Positions 32,569 through 43,885 of a stretch of 64,000 bases of DNA are shown here, in pieces. Where the stretch lies: the NCBI GenBank assembly GCA_963853835.1, contig OY970823.1:1855501-1919500 (forward strand). The letters run 5' to 3'. Position numbers and translations under genes: made by a program. Source of the DNA: Calendula officinalis. Its lineage: Eukaryota; Streptophyta; Magnoliopsida; Asterales; Asteraceae. The notes under the pieces were generated by a model. That model did no database searches. It was not told the origin of the DNA and saw nothing but the letters and a program-made list of their open reading frames with translations. Within the stretch, counting starts at the first letter, position 1; each line of letters begins with the position of its first letter.

Positions 32569-34906
32569 ACTTTGCTTGATTCTTCCATATTCCACACTTT
32601 CTCGTAGAAACTTACCAACATCTTCTCCCCCCCCCCCCTTTTTTCTTTCTTTCAAAATCACTCAATCATTATGAGGAAAGACAAAATTCCTAAAGATAAA
32701 GCCGATAAGCCCTCCAGGGAACGTCGGACTGCGCTTAACACCTATACTGGTCTTACCGCGGAATATTTATCCAAGGTTGTCGAAGAGTACCACATCGATG
32801 ATCGTACTCAGATTCGTCTTCCCGGAGAGTTAGATACTATATTATCTGCTCCCGAAGGGTTTGAACATGTCTATGTTCAGTACTTGTTGGGCGGGCTTCG
32901 ATTTCCGGTCGATAATTTCATTCTGTCATTGCTTCGGGATCTTAAGCTTCATCTAACCCAACTTGCTCCCAACTCTTTTCGAAAAATCGCCGCGTTCATC
33001 ATGTTGAGTACGTCTTTGGGTATTCCTTTGTCAACTAAACTCTTCTGTTGCTTTTATGTCGTGACCAGCCGGGGAGACTGGGTTGTGCTCACGCTTCGTT
33101 CGGGTCAAAGTGATCGCATCACCGGCCTGAAAGACTCTATCCATGACTATAAGTATGGGTTTTTCTTCGTTGATCGAACAACCTTTTGTGACGTCGTGCT
33201 TCCTTGGGGTACGATACTTGGGCGGACGTCTGAGGCGGCTCCCGCACTATCCTCCAAGGAAAGCAGTTTTATGAAGAGGATGTCGTGCGTTGGTATAGAT
33301 TGGGAAGATCCTGATGAAGATATTCTCAGAATGGCAGATCTGATTCCCTACTATTTTTCCAAAGGGGTTCGTCCCATTTGGCAGATCGATGGTCTGGCTG
33401 TCTCGCTGCTGCAACGTCTCCGGATGTCTAAAGGAGACCCTCAAAAAGGAACCGTATCCGTGTCTGAAGGACCTATCGTCCCTTTCCTTCCGTCGCCGGA
33501 AAATGTTTTGAGTTCTGAGGGTACTCTGGAAGCGATACCCGAGACCCTCCAGGAACCTTTAAACGTTGATCCACCAGAATTTAGCACTGAGGCTACCATG
33601 ATCCCTGACTCACAATAGGAATCTACCAAACCCCGGAAGGTTCGGTCTGTTCATACTTTAACAGTGGTTGAGAAAGAAAAACCGATCCGTCAAAAAAGGA
33701 TTCAGGAAAAAACACCAGCGTCTCCGGCTAAGAGATCGAAGCTGGAGAGATTGATACATTTAGTTTTCACGCGTACTTTGTTGCTATTGCTCTCTCCTTT
33801 TTTTTTAAAAAAAAAGAAAAAAAAAAGAAACGAGTTATGAATTGTCTTTCGATTTTGCAGGTTTATCCGAGTGTGTTATTGTTTCTGATGCTTTTGCCGC
33901 TGCCATTCCACCGTTCGTGCCTGCGACTGTTAGCTTTAAAGCTTCCTCTCTTGTTATCCCGACTCCCGCAACCGTTAGTGCCACCGTGCCCCTGTTTTCT
34001 TTGGGAATGAACCTTCCGCCTAAGCCGGTTTCTGCTTCCCCTGGCGTTTCTGATTTAGCCACCTTTGGTAGTACTCTGTTTGGTACTGGGTTGCAACTGT
34101 CATCATCAGCAAAGAGCTCTCAATCATCACCCTCTGGACGAAGCCAGTCATCCTTGTTGAATCGGCATGTCTTAGGTAATTTGAGATTGACACCTTCTTT
34201 ATTTATTTTTGGTCGATTATATTTGTATGACATTTGCTTTTTCTATCAGTAGCCCGCCGAATGCGTCCGATCACTCATCCTCATTCAACTGTTTTCGTTA
34301 GCGAGAGCCTACCGGAGACTCTAGAACCTGTGGAACCTCCCCCGATTCGGGATTTGCAAGCTACCGTAACTTCAACTCCTCCAATTGTTCATGTTACTGT
34401 CGAACCCCGTCTTCCCGAACGCTTCTTGTCGACATTTTCTGACGAGGGTCTCTTCCAGAAAACCAGATCTGACTTGCTGGCTGCCATTGATTCTTTATCT
34501 GAGCTTCAGTTTCGCGGAGTTCGTGGTCAACAAGCTTTGGGTGACCACAAATGGGAGTTTTCACGAATCAACCAACTTATGATGACCGCCAAGTCGCTTC
34601 ACCAGAAGGAGCTTCAAGAGAAAGAGAAACTCGCCACCTTAAATAAGAGTCTTGTAGAAGAGAACAAGGATTTGTCATCTCTTTTAGAGGACATGAGGGG
34701 TTCCTTGGCAGCAAAGGATGCTCAAATCCTTTCTTTAAATGTTGATCGTAGTTCTTTGTCTGCAAGGATCGCAGAGTTGGAGGTGCAGGTTGTTGAGAAG
34801 GATTCGAAGTTAGAAGAAGCCCTTGATCGTTGTGAGGGTGTGATTGCTGAGAAGGGTTTGCTTGAGCAGGATGCTCGCGCCTGTAGACAAGACTTGGAGT
34901 GGTTGA

Positions 34907-35638
34907 TAATGGAGATTTTCGGTTAAACAAGTAACATAAACGAAGCGGAAAAAGTTTATCACCATAAACGGATCTAATATTGAATGACACAATTAAACTA
35001 CACAAGAAATCAAAGAGAATGGTATAAGTATTCATACCCTAGTTGCCTTTGATCAATGGAATTCGGTTGAAGATGGTGACGGATGGAAACCAAGTATTCA
35101 ATGGGAATACCTCTAAAGTTGATCCACACAACACTTGATCAAGAACACCAATTGGGATGCTAGTCCCTTGTACAAAATATCAAAACCCACGTGACAACTT
35201 CTTGCTTTCTTTTGACGTCCAAAAACACAGAACAATAAGGAATCTTTTCCTATTGTTTGTGCGTACGAGCCAAAATAGAAAACCACAACTCGTTTTGCAA
35301 AAAGTCTGTGCGGCCGTGAGGGGGAATTTGGGAGGATTGGGGTTATTTCTTGCTCCCTAATCTAAGTATATATATATTCCCTAATTACAAGTTAGGAGAT
35401 ATAACACTTAGCCCTTTTTGTTTCCTTGTTCTTATAATTAGCTCACAATTAAGTTTCAATATTAACAACTAATATTAAACATAATTAATATAAGCTAGAA
35501 CTTGTTATAATAAATAATGCAATTACCCTAATTACATTATGTATTTAATGGTGTTAAGTGTTTAAGTGTGTGACCCTTTAAGCTCACAAACAACTAGCCA
35601 TATAACTATATGTTATACGCGTGAAGCATATTCCAACA
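34907..35638 (-). repeat. 3' LTR of the copia element
   Basis: 732 bp. On the - strand it starts TGTTGGAATATGC and ends CTCCATTA. It differs from the other LTR mainly by small changes, such as extra AT dinucleotides near 35370. Short open frames in it are not genes. Confidence 0.95.
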
Positions 35639-36481
35639 GCTCCCACTTGCGCACGTGATAACATCAAGTAGTTATACAAGCAAAGGTTAGAGTCTAGCAA
35701 CCCGCCAATGCCCCTAGAAGTACATGAGGAGTTTCATAAAATCTTTGTTCAAAGTTTTTCGAGCAATTATCCTTTTGTTACTGATACTATGTTGAATTTT
35801 AGACAAGGATTAATGTCAATCTAAAATTTCAACGATTCTGTTTCTCGATCTATATATTGAAGTAGATTACCAAAACCAATCAAGATTCATCTTGATTACC
35901 TTTTGGGTGTGGCCACACATACATCTATTCAAATCATCGAGGGGCCCAGTAGTATCTAATCCACATGTGTGGAGAAACAAATTCTTTATTGACTGCACGT
36001 GTATGTCATATGCTTAATAACAAACCCGATAATGGTTGTTATAGCATCCTTATTCAGGTCAGCATTTAACCATATCAAAGTTTGCCCCTCTACATACACA
36101 AACCAACTTGCATCTCAAGTCAGAGGATAAGTGACAAAGCCTTTGTGAGATTCACTTGTGACATAAATCCATGAAGTGATTTCTCATAGGTCGGGTCAGT
36201 CCAATTGTGCATCATTATGAACAACATGTGAGTTTGATTTCATCATCCTTAGTCATACTAAGATAATGTCATCAATGCCCTCAAATTTGTCTAAATAATA
36301 TTCCCATATTATTAATTATGACAATGGACAATTTAGAATATAAAACGCAGTAAATATTCATGGATATAAACATGCAAATATAGAACACAGTAGATATTCA
36401 TATAAAAACGATCATATCAAATATATCAATTTATTGCAATAAATACTGCTCAATGTTCCATTATCCAAATACTAAAATAGA

Positions 36482-38554
36482 TTACATGAAACTACTAGCT
36501 GGTCGAAGCCCAATGTTTCTAGCATGCTCAATATGTTTGGTACATGGCATTGGCTTCGTGAAGGGGTCAGCTAAGTTGTCATCTGTATGAACTTTGAGCA
36601 AGTGTACATCTCCCATTAGGATCGCATCTCTAATGTAGTGAAGCTTCCTCCGATAATGTCTGGCGCCTTTCTGAACACCGTGTTCGTTGGCAATGATGAT
36701 AGCACCTGTGTTATCACAGTACATATCCATAGGTTTTTCATTACTGGGGACAACTCCAAGCCCAGAAATGAATTTCCTCATCCAAACAGCTTCCATTGCA
36801 GCTTCAGTAGTTGCAATGTATTCAGCTTCTGTAGAAGACATGGCGATAGTGCTCTGCTTCGCACTTTTCCAATCAACAGCGCCTCCGTTCAAAACGAAAA
36901 CATACCCCGTTTGAGATTTGGAATCATCTCTATCAGTCTCAAAACTAACGTCAGAATAACAAGTAACGCTTAGCTCATTTTGAGGCTCACCACCATAGAC
37001 AAGAAACATATCTTTAGTATTCCTAAGATACTTCAGTATGTTCTTAACAGCAGTCCAGTTACTCTCACCTGGATTATGTTGATATCGGCTTGTAAGGTTC
37101 TGTGAGAACGCTACATCAAGTCTTGTGCACCGCACAGCATACATGATAGATCCTACTGCCGAGGCATAGGGGACATCACACATACGTTTCACCTCATCAG
37201 GTGAGGACGGTCCTTGAGTCTTACTCAAGTGTACATTGTGTTGCATAGGGAGACTTCCACGTTTGGAAGCATCCATTCTAAACTGTTTTAGAATCTTATC
37301 AATGTACGCACTTTGACTTAGTCCGATTAACCGCTTTGATCGATCTCGATAGATCTTTATACCAAGTATATATGCCGCTTCCCCAAGATCCTTCATAGCG
37401 AAGCACTTCCCAAGCCAGGATTTTACATCTTGTAGCATTGGAATATTATTTCCTATGAGTAGTATGTCATCGACATATAGGATTAGAAAGACGACAATTC
37501 TCCCACTAGCTCTTACATATACACCTGGCTCGTCGGGATTCTGAGTAAAGCGAAACGTTTTGACTTCCTCGTCGAATCTTTTGTTCCAACTTCTGGATGC
37601 TTGCTTTAGTCCATAAATGGACCTTTGAAGCTTACATACTTTCTTTGGGTGTTTTGGATTAACAAAACCCTCAGGTTGAACCATATAGACATCTTCATCA
37701 AGATGCCCATTTAAGAAAGCAGTTTTAACATCCATTTGCCAAATCTCATAGTCATAGTACGCTGCTATGGCTATGACAATCCTAATAGCTCTAACGTCGG
37801 CAACAGGCGAGAAGGTTTCATCATAGTCAATCCCGTAGGTTTGAGTGTAACCTTTTGCTACCAACCTAGCTTTATAGGTGTGTACATTGCCATCCATGTC
37901 GGTCTTCTTCTTGAAGAGCCACTTGCTACCAACAGTCTTACTGTTAGGTGGAAGATCAACCAAAGTCCATACTTGGTTATCTTTCATGGATTGCATTTCC
38001 GCGTTCATAGCATCAAGCCATTTGTCAGATTCAGAATCTGCTAATGCATCTCGATAGTTAGGGGTTTCATTATGATCCCCTAAACTCGGCTCCTCAGCAT
38101 CGATTTGGAAACCATATCGTTCAGGTGCATGAGGTGTCCTATCGGACCTTCGAACGGGGACTTCATCATTTTGAGGTGCAACAGGAACAGTTTCATGTTC
38201 AACCTCATCTTGATGTTCGCTAGTATCTACAATAGGTTGTGCATCTTCATCGCTTGGAATCTCGTCAAAGTCGATGGTACTCCCACTTGCTTCTTGTGAA
38301 ATGAGATTGCTCTCAAGAAACTCAGCATAACGAGCAATAATTACCTTTTGCTCAGGTGGGTAGTAGAAATAGTAACCCATCGTTTCCTCAGGGTATCCTA
38401 TAAAGATGCACTTGACAGCTCTGGGTTCAAGTTTGTTCGGTGTGTCTCGTTTCACGAGAGCCTCACAACCCCAGACCTTCAAGTAAGACAAGTTAGGGAC
38501 TTTCCCATGACATATCTCATGTGGTGTCTTTTCAACCTTCTTGGTGGGAACCAT
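36482..38554 (-). CDS. pol: Copia pol, part 2: integrase end, reverse transcriptase, RNase H
   Basis: 690 codons after the frameshift. It starts in the integrase C-terminal part (KTPHEICHGKVPNLSYLKVW), then an acidic linker, then RT: GSKWLFKKK, RLVAKGYTQ, MDVKTAFLNGHLDEDVYM, YGLKQASRSW and the catalytic ILYVDDILLIG (YVDD intact). RNase H follows with CYSDVSFETD (usually D-A-D or D-S-D), MSSTEAEYIA and YCDNTGAI, and ends LADPFTKPMP. The active-site acids are all present. The two coding parts join at a 1-base deletion near 38595, where the ORF upstream drifts out of frame. The TAG-free length fits a functional pol, so this copy was active recently. Confidence 0.93.
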   Translation of the reverse strand: MVPTKKVEKTPHEICHGKVPNLSYLKVWGCEALVKRDTPNKLEPRAVKCIFIGYPEETMGYYFYYPPEQKVIIARYAEFLESNLISQEASGSTIDFDEIPSDEDAQPIVDTSEHQDEVEHETVPVAPQNDEVPVRRSDRTPHAPERYGFQIDAEEPSLGDHNETPNYRDALADSESDKWLDAMNAEMQSMKDNQVWTLVDLPPNSKTVGSKWLFKKKTDMDGNVHTYKARLVAKGYTQTYGIDYDETFSPVADVRAIRIVIAIAAYYDYEIWQMDVKTAFLNGHLDEDVYMVQPEGFVNPKHPKKVCKLQRSIYGLKQASRSWNKRFDEEVKTFRFTQNPDEPGVYVRASGRIVVFLILYVDDILLIGNNIPMLQDVKSWLGKCFAMKDLGEAAYILGIKIYRDRSKRLIGLSQSAYIDKILKQFRMDASKRGSLPMQHNVHLSKTQGPSSPDEVKRMCDVPYASAVGSIMYAVRCTRLDVAFSQNLTSRYQHNPGESNWTAVKNILKYLRNTKDMFLVYGGEPQNELSVTCYSDVSFETDRDDSKSQTGYVFVLNGGAVDWKSAKQSTIAMSSTEAEYIATTEAAMEAVWMRKFISGLGVVPSNEKPMDMYCDNTGAIIIANEHGVQKGARHYRRKLHYIRDAILMGDVHLLKVHTDDNLADPFTKPMPCTKHIEHARNIGLRPASSFM

Positions 38555-38556
38555 AT

Positions 38557-40488
38557 TCAGTATGCGAGCAGCCGATTTGAGTGCATAACCCCAAAGGATA
38601 GAGGCAGAGTTGTAGGACTCATCATCGATCGGACCATGTCAAGCAAGGTGCGATTTCTCCTCTCCGATACACCATTATGCTGTGGTGTATAAGGGGGAGT
38701 GAATTGTGAGACAATTCCACAATTCTTAAGATGGTCTTGAAACTCATGGCTCATGTACTCTCCTCCTCGATCAGAACGGAGAGCCTTTATCTTCTTGCCG
38801 AGTTGATTTTCTACTTCATTTTGGAAAGCTTTGAACATTTCAAAGGTTTCATGTTTATGTTTAATCAAGTAAACATAACCATAACGACTAAAGTCATCAG
38901 TGAAAGTAATGAAGTAGGTATCACCTTCCCTAGTTCGAGTTCTAAAAGGGCCACATACATCAGTATGTATGAGTCCAAGTAGATCATTGGCCTTTTCGCC
39001 TACATGGGAGAAAGGCTTGCGCGCCATTTTACCAGATATACAAGAAACACATTTATCAAATGATTCAGAATCATCTGATTTTATAAGTCCATCCTTTTGT
39101 AATTTCAAAACGCGTTTCTTGTTAACGTGGCAAAGGCGACAATGCCATAGGAAAGTAGAATCCAAGTTCTTCTTGGATTTCTTGTTGCTACATGTATAAA
39201 TAGAACTACTGTTTGTGATACGATTATGCATGTCAATCTCAAAGATACCATCACGAGGAATAGCATTAAAGTAAAAAACATTATCCTTTGAAACTGAAAT
39301 ACCATAATCCGTAAACGTATGAATAAAACCATTATTCCACAAACAAGAAAGCGATACTATACCCCTAGTAATACTAGGCGCATAGTGACAATTGTCTAAT
39401 ACAATAATTAAACCACTAGGAAGGATTAAATCATAGCTTCCTATAGCTTCGACCGGTGCACGCATTCCATTGCCTACGTACAAATCCAAAGCTCCATGGT
39501 TTAGCTTTCTACTTCCCCTTAGACCCTGCATGGTATTACAAATGTGAGTTCCACAACCAGTGTCATGTACCCATGATTTCTTAGGGAAATCATATAGTTC
39601 TATTGTGAAGATACCTGATGTGCCAATCTTATTGGCTTTGTTCTTCATCAACTCCGCCAGGTAGGCAGGACAATTCCTCCTCCAATGGCCTGTTTCACCG
39701 CAGTGATGGCAAGCAAGCTCCTTAGCAGGGTGCTCCTTTTGAGTAGGTGGGGGAACCTTTGGCTTGGGCTTGTAAGCTTGCTTTCCCTTGCCTTGGCCCT
39801 TCCCAACTACTTGCGGTTTTGGTTTTTGGATCTTTCCTTGCCTTATAGCAAGGACAGTAGGGGCCGGAGTTTTCTTGGGTAGGCTTGCTTCTGTTTGTTT
39901 CAGCATAGCATGTAATTCGGCGAAAGTCTTCCCCATACTATGCATATGATAAGTCATGACAAACGGTGCAAAATCCTTATTGAGGGACGTTAGAATCAAG
40001 CTAAACCCAAGGATGTGCGGCATAGCGTAACCAAGCTTCTCCATTTGGTCTAAGTAGCTCTTCATCTTCAAGAGATAAGAGCTAACAGACTGTCCCTCCT
40101 CTTGCTTGCAAGCGTGGAAGGCTTTGACAGCGTCAAAGAGTTCCTGCTCGGCTTGCTTTTGATACATGGCTTGTAGTTCACGCATCATATCAAATGCAGT
40201 GAGGTCCTCGAGATTCTTTTGAATCTCGGGAATCATGCTCACTAGCATAAGCGCGGCGACCTCTTGCTGTTCGTTAAACCTCTTGGTATAGGCCGTACGA
40301 ACATCAGCGGTGGCGGTAGCAGCAGGGGCAGGGGGCAGCGCCTCCTCCAAATGGTGGTACTTGTGCTCGGCCCTAAGGACAATCCTTAGGTTTCGAGACC
40401 ATTCCACAAAGTTCGTTCCATCAAGTTTCTCTTTTTCGAGAATGGAACGAATGGTGGTGTGTGTTAGGGTTTGATTGTTTGAAGTCAT
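38557..40488 (-). CDS. gag-pol: Copia gag, protease and integrase (part 1 of the polyprotein)
   Basis: 643 codons from ATG at 40486-40488. Gag (UBN2-like) occupies about residues 10-230 with the typical start SILEKEKLDGTNFVEWSRNL. A basic Lys/Gly/Pro tract leads to the CCHC knuckle CHHCGETGHWRRNC near residue 265. The protease active site is WVHDTGCGTHICN. The pre-integrase segment (LWHCRLCHVNKKRV) and integrase follow: HTDVCGPF, FTDDFSRYGYVY, RSDRGGEYMS and PQHNGVSERRNRT supply D, D and E. The last residues before the stop are out of frame because of one missing base near 38595. It would assemble virus-like particles and integrate cDNA. Confidence 0.94.
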   Translation of the reverse strand: MTSNNQTLTHTTIRSILEKEKLDGTNFVEWSRNLRIVLRAEHKYHHLEEALPPAPAATATADVRTAYTKRFNEQQEVAALMLVSMIPEIQKNLEDLTAFDMMRELQAMYQKQAEQELFDAVKAFHACKQEEGQSVSSYLLKMKSYLDQMEKLGYAMPHILGFSLILTSLNKDFAPFVMTYHMHSMGKTFAELHAMLKQTEASLPKKTPAPTVLAIRQGKIQKPKPQVVGKGQGKGKQAYKPKPKVPPPTQKEHPAKELACHHCGETGHWRRNCPAYLAELMKNKANKIGTSGIFTIELYDFPKKSWVHDTGCGTHICNTMQGLRGSRKLNHGALDLYVGNGMRAPVEAIGSYDLILPSGLIIVLDNCHYAPSITRGIVSLSCLWNNGFIHTFTDYGISVSKDNVFYFNAIPRDGIFEIDMHNRITNSSSIYTCSNKKSKKNLDSTFLWHCRLCHVNKKRVLKLQKDGLIKSDDSESFDKCVSCISGKMARKPFSHVGEKANDLLGLIHTDVCGPFRTRTREGDTYFITFTDDFSRYGYVYLIKHKHETFEMFKAFQNEVENQLGKKIKALRSDRGGEYMSHEFQDHLKNCGIVSQFTPPYTPQHNGVSERRNRTLLDMVRSMMSPTTLPLSFGVMHSNRLLAY

Positions 40489-42203
40489 CTACAAAATTAC
40501 AAAGTTCATTAATTAGTATTTTCAATAATAATTTCTTTTAATAAATTAACTACCCAATTAATTTTAATTAAAAGCTAAGATTCCATTGAGCTTCTATCAC
40601 CGCATCAGTTGATCTGCTAGAGGTGATAGATCCAATAGGTAGGTGACGATCAACAATTGCATTACAAGTGCAACTCTTAGAGGTATGGGACTTCATGGCA
40701 CCTAGTGAACAATCATCTAGGGTCAAGTGGCATGTTTGTCGCATCTTCGCCTCGAGTCAAGGTCTCACCATTAACTCGATTAAGTCATCTAATGTGAAAT
40801 CATGTCAAAATAGATCTAGGTCTCACCGTAGAGAATAATGACCTCGGATCTAAATTCAAACCACGTCTCACGTGAATTTAAAAATAGAAGCAAGTGATTA
40901 TCAACCGATTGGACGGCGTGACTTAAATTTTAGGTATGTTTAAATTTTAATTAATAAAATTTTATTAAGATATGAATGAATGATGTACTTCATTCATACC
41001 ACTTCATAAGTCGTTTAAAAAACGGTAAAAACATTTAACGATTATTAAGGTTTAAGTTTCAAATCGTATTTAAACTTAGTTTAATCTCAAAATAATTTTA
41101 GATTAAAGGTTAATCATCAATGATTAACTAGTAATCATCGATGATTAAGAGTTTGGATGTTTTAATGTTTGTGTCTAAAAACCATTTTTTAATTGTTTTA
41201 CTACTTGTATCTAATAGAAAAGAATACAACCACAAACAAAGAATAAAACATGCAACAAAAATTGTGCAAACCTCGACCGATGAAATCCTAGGTTCAGTCA
41301 CGTGAGTCATCACGACGGACCGAAGGGTCAAACTAGGGGACGGGCCAACATGAACCCAAACGGGCCTACATAAACCCAATGGGCTCCCACTTGCTCCAAG
41401 ACATTCTTGAGCAAGTAGAAACCAATACTTGTGAAAAATTGCAATCTGCCAGAAAATTCCAGCAGACTTTGAAGCCCGAAAAGTCAGTGAAGGAGTCTTC
41501 GTGAGTCTTTCCGACCTTCTGGAACGTTGTAGCCCACGACTTTGCAAGCATTTTAGGCTTTTGAATCGCCCAAAACGGAGTCCGTATGCCTCTGGACAAC
41601 CTGTTTTCGTGCAGCCCTCGCGTTGGTGATGGAAATTTGTTGTTTTCTTCATTTGTCTTCAATTTTGGTCAACAATTTACAATAAAAGGAAATAAAGAAA
41701 GACAATCTATTCTATTTACTTTTACATTACAAATTGCCCCAAAAATGGCACCAAAATAAAAGAAAAAATTAATAAGATTACAACAATATTAAGCCAAAAA
41801 CACACGGCTTTCCCAAATCAAACAAACATTCAACCACAATCAATCACAAGGTCTAGGCTTTCATCGGTTTGCACAAACAATCAACTATTGACAAGTTTTT
41901 GGCTTGGGATATGGCAAAAAATACATGTTTTGCCATATCAACAAAAACGAAATTTAAATGTAAAATCCAAGCCAAATAATCAAAAAAACAATAACAAGAT
42001 TAATTTTTGATTTGTGTTTTTGTAACAAGTAGCATGTAGGGTTACTAAAAACCATATTTTTAACCCTTGTTTTTCAAAATATTCGAAAAAAGTAAAGAAC
42101 CCTAGGGGTTCGACTTTGTTCGATCGGTATAAAAAAAATCAAAAATCGGATTTTTTTTTACTTTTTTTACAAAAACTAGTTAATTATATCATCAATATAA
42201 TGA

Positions 42204-42215
42204 CTCGTGATACCA
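42204..42215 (-). promoter_or_regulatory. Primer binding site of the copia element
   Basis: TGGTATCACGAG on the - strand, one base from the LTR. It begins like the initiator-Met site (TGGTATCAGAGC) but differs after eight bases, so the primer tRNA may be a different one or the site is mutated. Confidence 0.8.
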
Positions 42216-42216
42216 C

Positions 42217-42946
42217 TAATGAAGATTTTCGGTTAAACAAGTAACATAAACGCAGTGGAAAAAGTTTATCACCATAAACGGATCTAATATTAAATGACAC
42301 AATTAAACTACACAAGAAATCAAAGAGAATGGTATAAGTATTCATACCCTAGTTGCCTTTGATCAATGGAATTCGGTTGAAGATGGTGACGGATGGAAAC
42401 CAAGTATTCAATGGGAATACCTCTAAAGTTGATCCACACAACACTTGATCAAAAACACCAATTGGGATGCTAGTCCCTTGTACAAAATATCAAAACCCAC
42501 GTGACAACTTCTTGCTTTCTTTTGACGTCCAAAAACACAGAACAATAAGGAATCTTTTCCTATTGTTTGTGCGTACGAGCCAAAATAGAAAACCAACAAC
42601 TCGTTTTGCAAAAAGTCTGTGCGGCCGTGAGGGGAATTTGGGAGGATTAGGGTTAGTTTTCTTGCTCCCTAATCTAAGTATATATTCCCTAATTACAAGT
42701 TAGGAGATATAACACTTAGCCCCTTTTATTTCCTTGTTCTTATAATTAGCTCACAATTAAGTTTCAATATTAACAATTAATATTAAACATAATTAATATA
42801 AGTTAGAACTTGTTATAATAAATAATGCAATTACCCTAATTACATTATGTATTTAATGGTGTTAAGTGTTTAAGTGTGTGACCCTTTAGGCTCACAAACA
42901 ACTAGCCATATAACTATATGTTATACGCGTGAAGCATATTCCAACA
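42217..42946 (-). repeat. 5' LTR of the copia element
   Basis: 730 bp, pairs with 34907-35638. It ends on the + strand in ATTCCAACA, followed by the target duplication GTTGA. Confidence 0.95.
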
Positions 42947-43789
42947 GTTGATGCAGAAAGGGATTTCTGGCATGATACAAGTGTTCGTTTCTTCTACTGA
43001 GTTTGTGAAGGCCAATACTGATTTGCAGAAATAGAGTATTCGATATGGCCAATACCAGGGATGTTTGGACACCCACCGGGCGTATGCCGATGTTCTTCAA
43101 GACGCTGCTTTGGTCCACGAATACCCGGATGCTCAGATGAATATCATGGCCTTGTTTGAAAACTTGGTTTCTCCTCATCACACTTTACTCCAGTCGCTTT
43201 AAGCCGGAGTGGTATCCTTGGAGGAAATGAAAGCCTTGGTTCGCAGGATACCTTTCGGTCCTGAAGATGTGGGAGAAAGCTCTGCTCGTGGTCAAGACCC
43301 CCCTGCTCCTTAGTTTGTTTTTGTTTATGCTATATTTCTTTTGGTGTATTTGCTCGAGGCCCGAATGTTTGTGGCCGTTTTGAATGTTGTAATCGTCGAT
43401 GACTTTTGATTGTCTAATGTAATCGTGATGTGTTTTATCTACGTTCTTTATTATGTCGTCGCTTGTGTTAATTCTTGTTTGAGTAAGGCGTCCCTCACTT
43501 AAGAAATTTTTTTATATATATATGTGCACATTCGTATGTGGCCATCCGGTTTTTAGTCGTCCGGATTAGGAATTATATCCTATTTCTAGGATATTATCCT
43601 TATGTAATTTCGTTTATTCGATCGCCGGTTCGATTGATATTTTTGTTGTATTATGATACTTTCATGACGCGACGCTAAAACGGATGGTAATGACATTCAA
43701 AAGTAACCTTGCTCGGAAGGTATTCGTTACAGTCATACAATTTGGGTTTACGATGCCCTTAGGTTAAAATGAGAAATAACTTAGACATT

Positions 43790-43885
43790 TTAAAAGTAAA
43801 ACCTACGTAGGTTTCTCATGTTCCACGTCCGAGGTATGGTCGCTCCATCCATTGTTTCCAACACATAAGAACCGTTTCTTCTAAA
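43790..43885 (-). pseudogene. pol: Gypsy integrase C-terminal end
   Basis: On the - strand the frame encodes VLETMDGATIPRTWNMRNLRRF followed closely by a stop at 43790-43792, the typical end of a gypsy pol polyprotein. Upstream it meets a foreign LTR at 43886, and the catalytic core is missing. About 480 bases of non-coding sequence separate this end from the convergent antisense ORF. Confidence 0.8.

Larger units (their letters stand above)
34907..42946 (-). mobile_element. Ty1/copia retrotransposon, nearly intact
   Basis: LTRs 34907-35638 (732 bp) and 42217-42946 (730 bp) are nearly identical. The target duplication GTTGA is perfect (34902-34906, 42947-42951). The primer site TGGTATCACGAG (42204-42215) is one base from the 5' LTR, and a purine-rich tract (GCAAGTGGGAGC) touches the 3' LTR at 35639. 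The polyprotein runs 40488 to 36482 with one frameshift. The leader 40489-42203 and the trailer 35654-36481 are non-coding. LTR likeness and a coding region with one lesion indicate recent insertion. The LTR ends are TG...TA rather than TG...CA on the element strand. Confidence 0.95.
32671..43313 (+). pseudogene. Antisense ORF of the gypsy element (putative gypsy-type transposon domain, PF04195-like), split by a copia insertion
   Basis: The ATG at 32671 opens a 315-codon exon with the block GGLRFPVDNFILSLLRDL...LAPNSFRKIAAF, the pattern of the 'putative gypsy type transposon' family found in plant Tat elements. A TAG stop lies at 33616-33618. Two introns are visible: an acceptor TTTTGCAG before 33861, and a second intron 34176-34249 (GTAATTTG...TTCTATCAG) that joins in frame. 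Exon 3 (34250 on) is a coiled coil rich in Leu, Glu and Lys. The copia element and its duplication GTTGA interrupt a codon run at 34906, and the frame resumes at 42952 with stops at 43032 and 43200 before the end at 43311. Its role is unknown; antisense control of pol has been proposed for such ORFs. Confidence 0.8.

Noticed and set aside
35157..35360. Open frame repeated at 42467-42703
   Set aside because: Lies in both LTRs of the copia element with no coding signature; LTR sequence by chance open.
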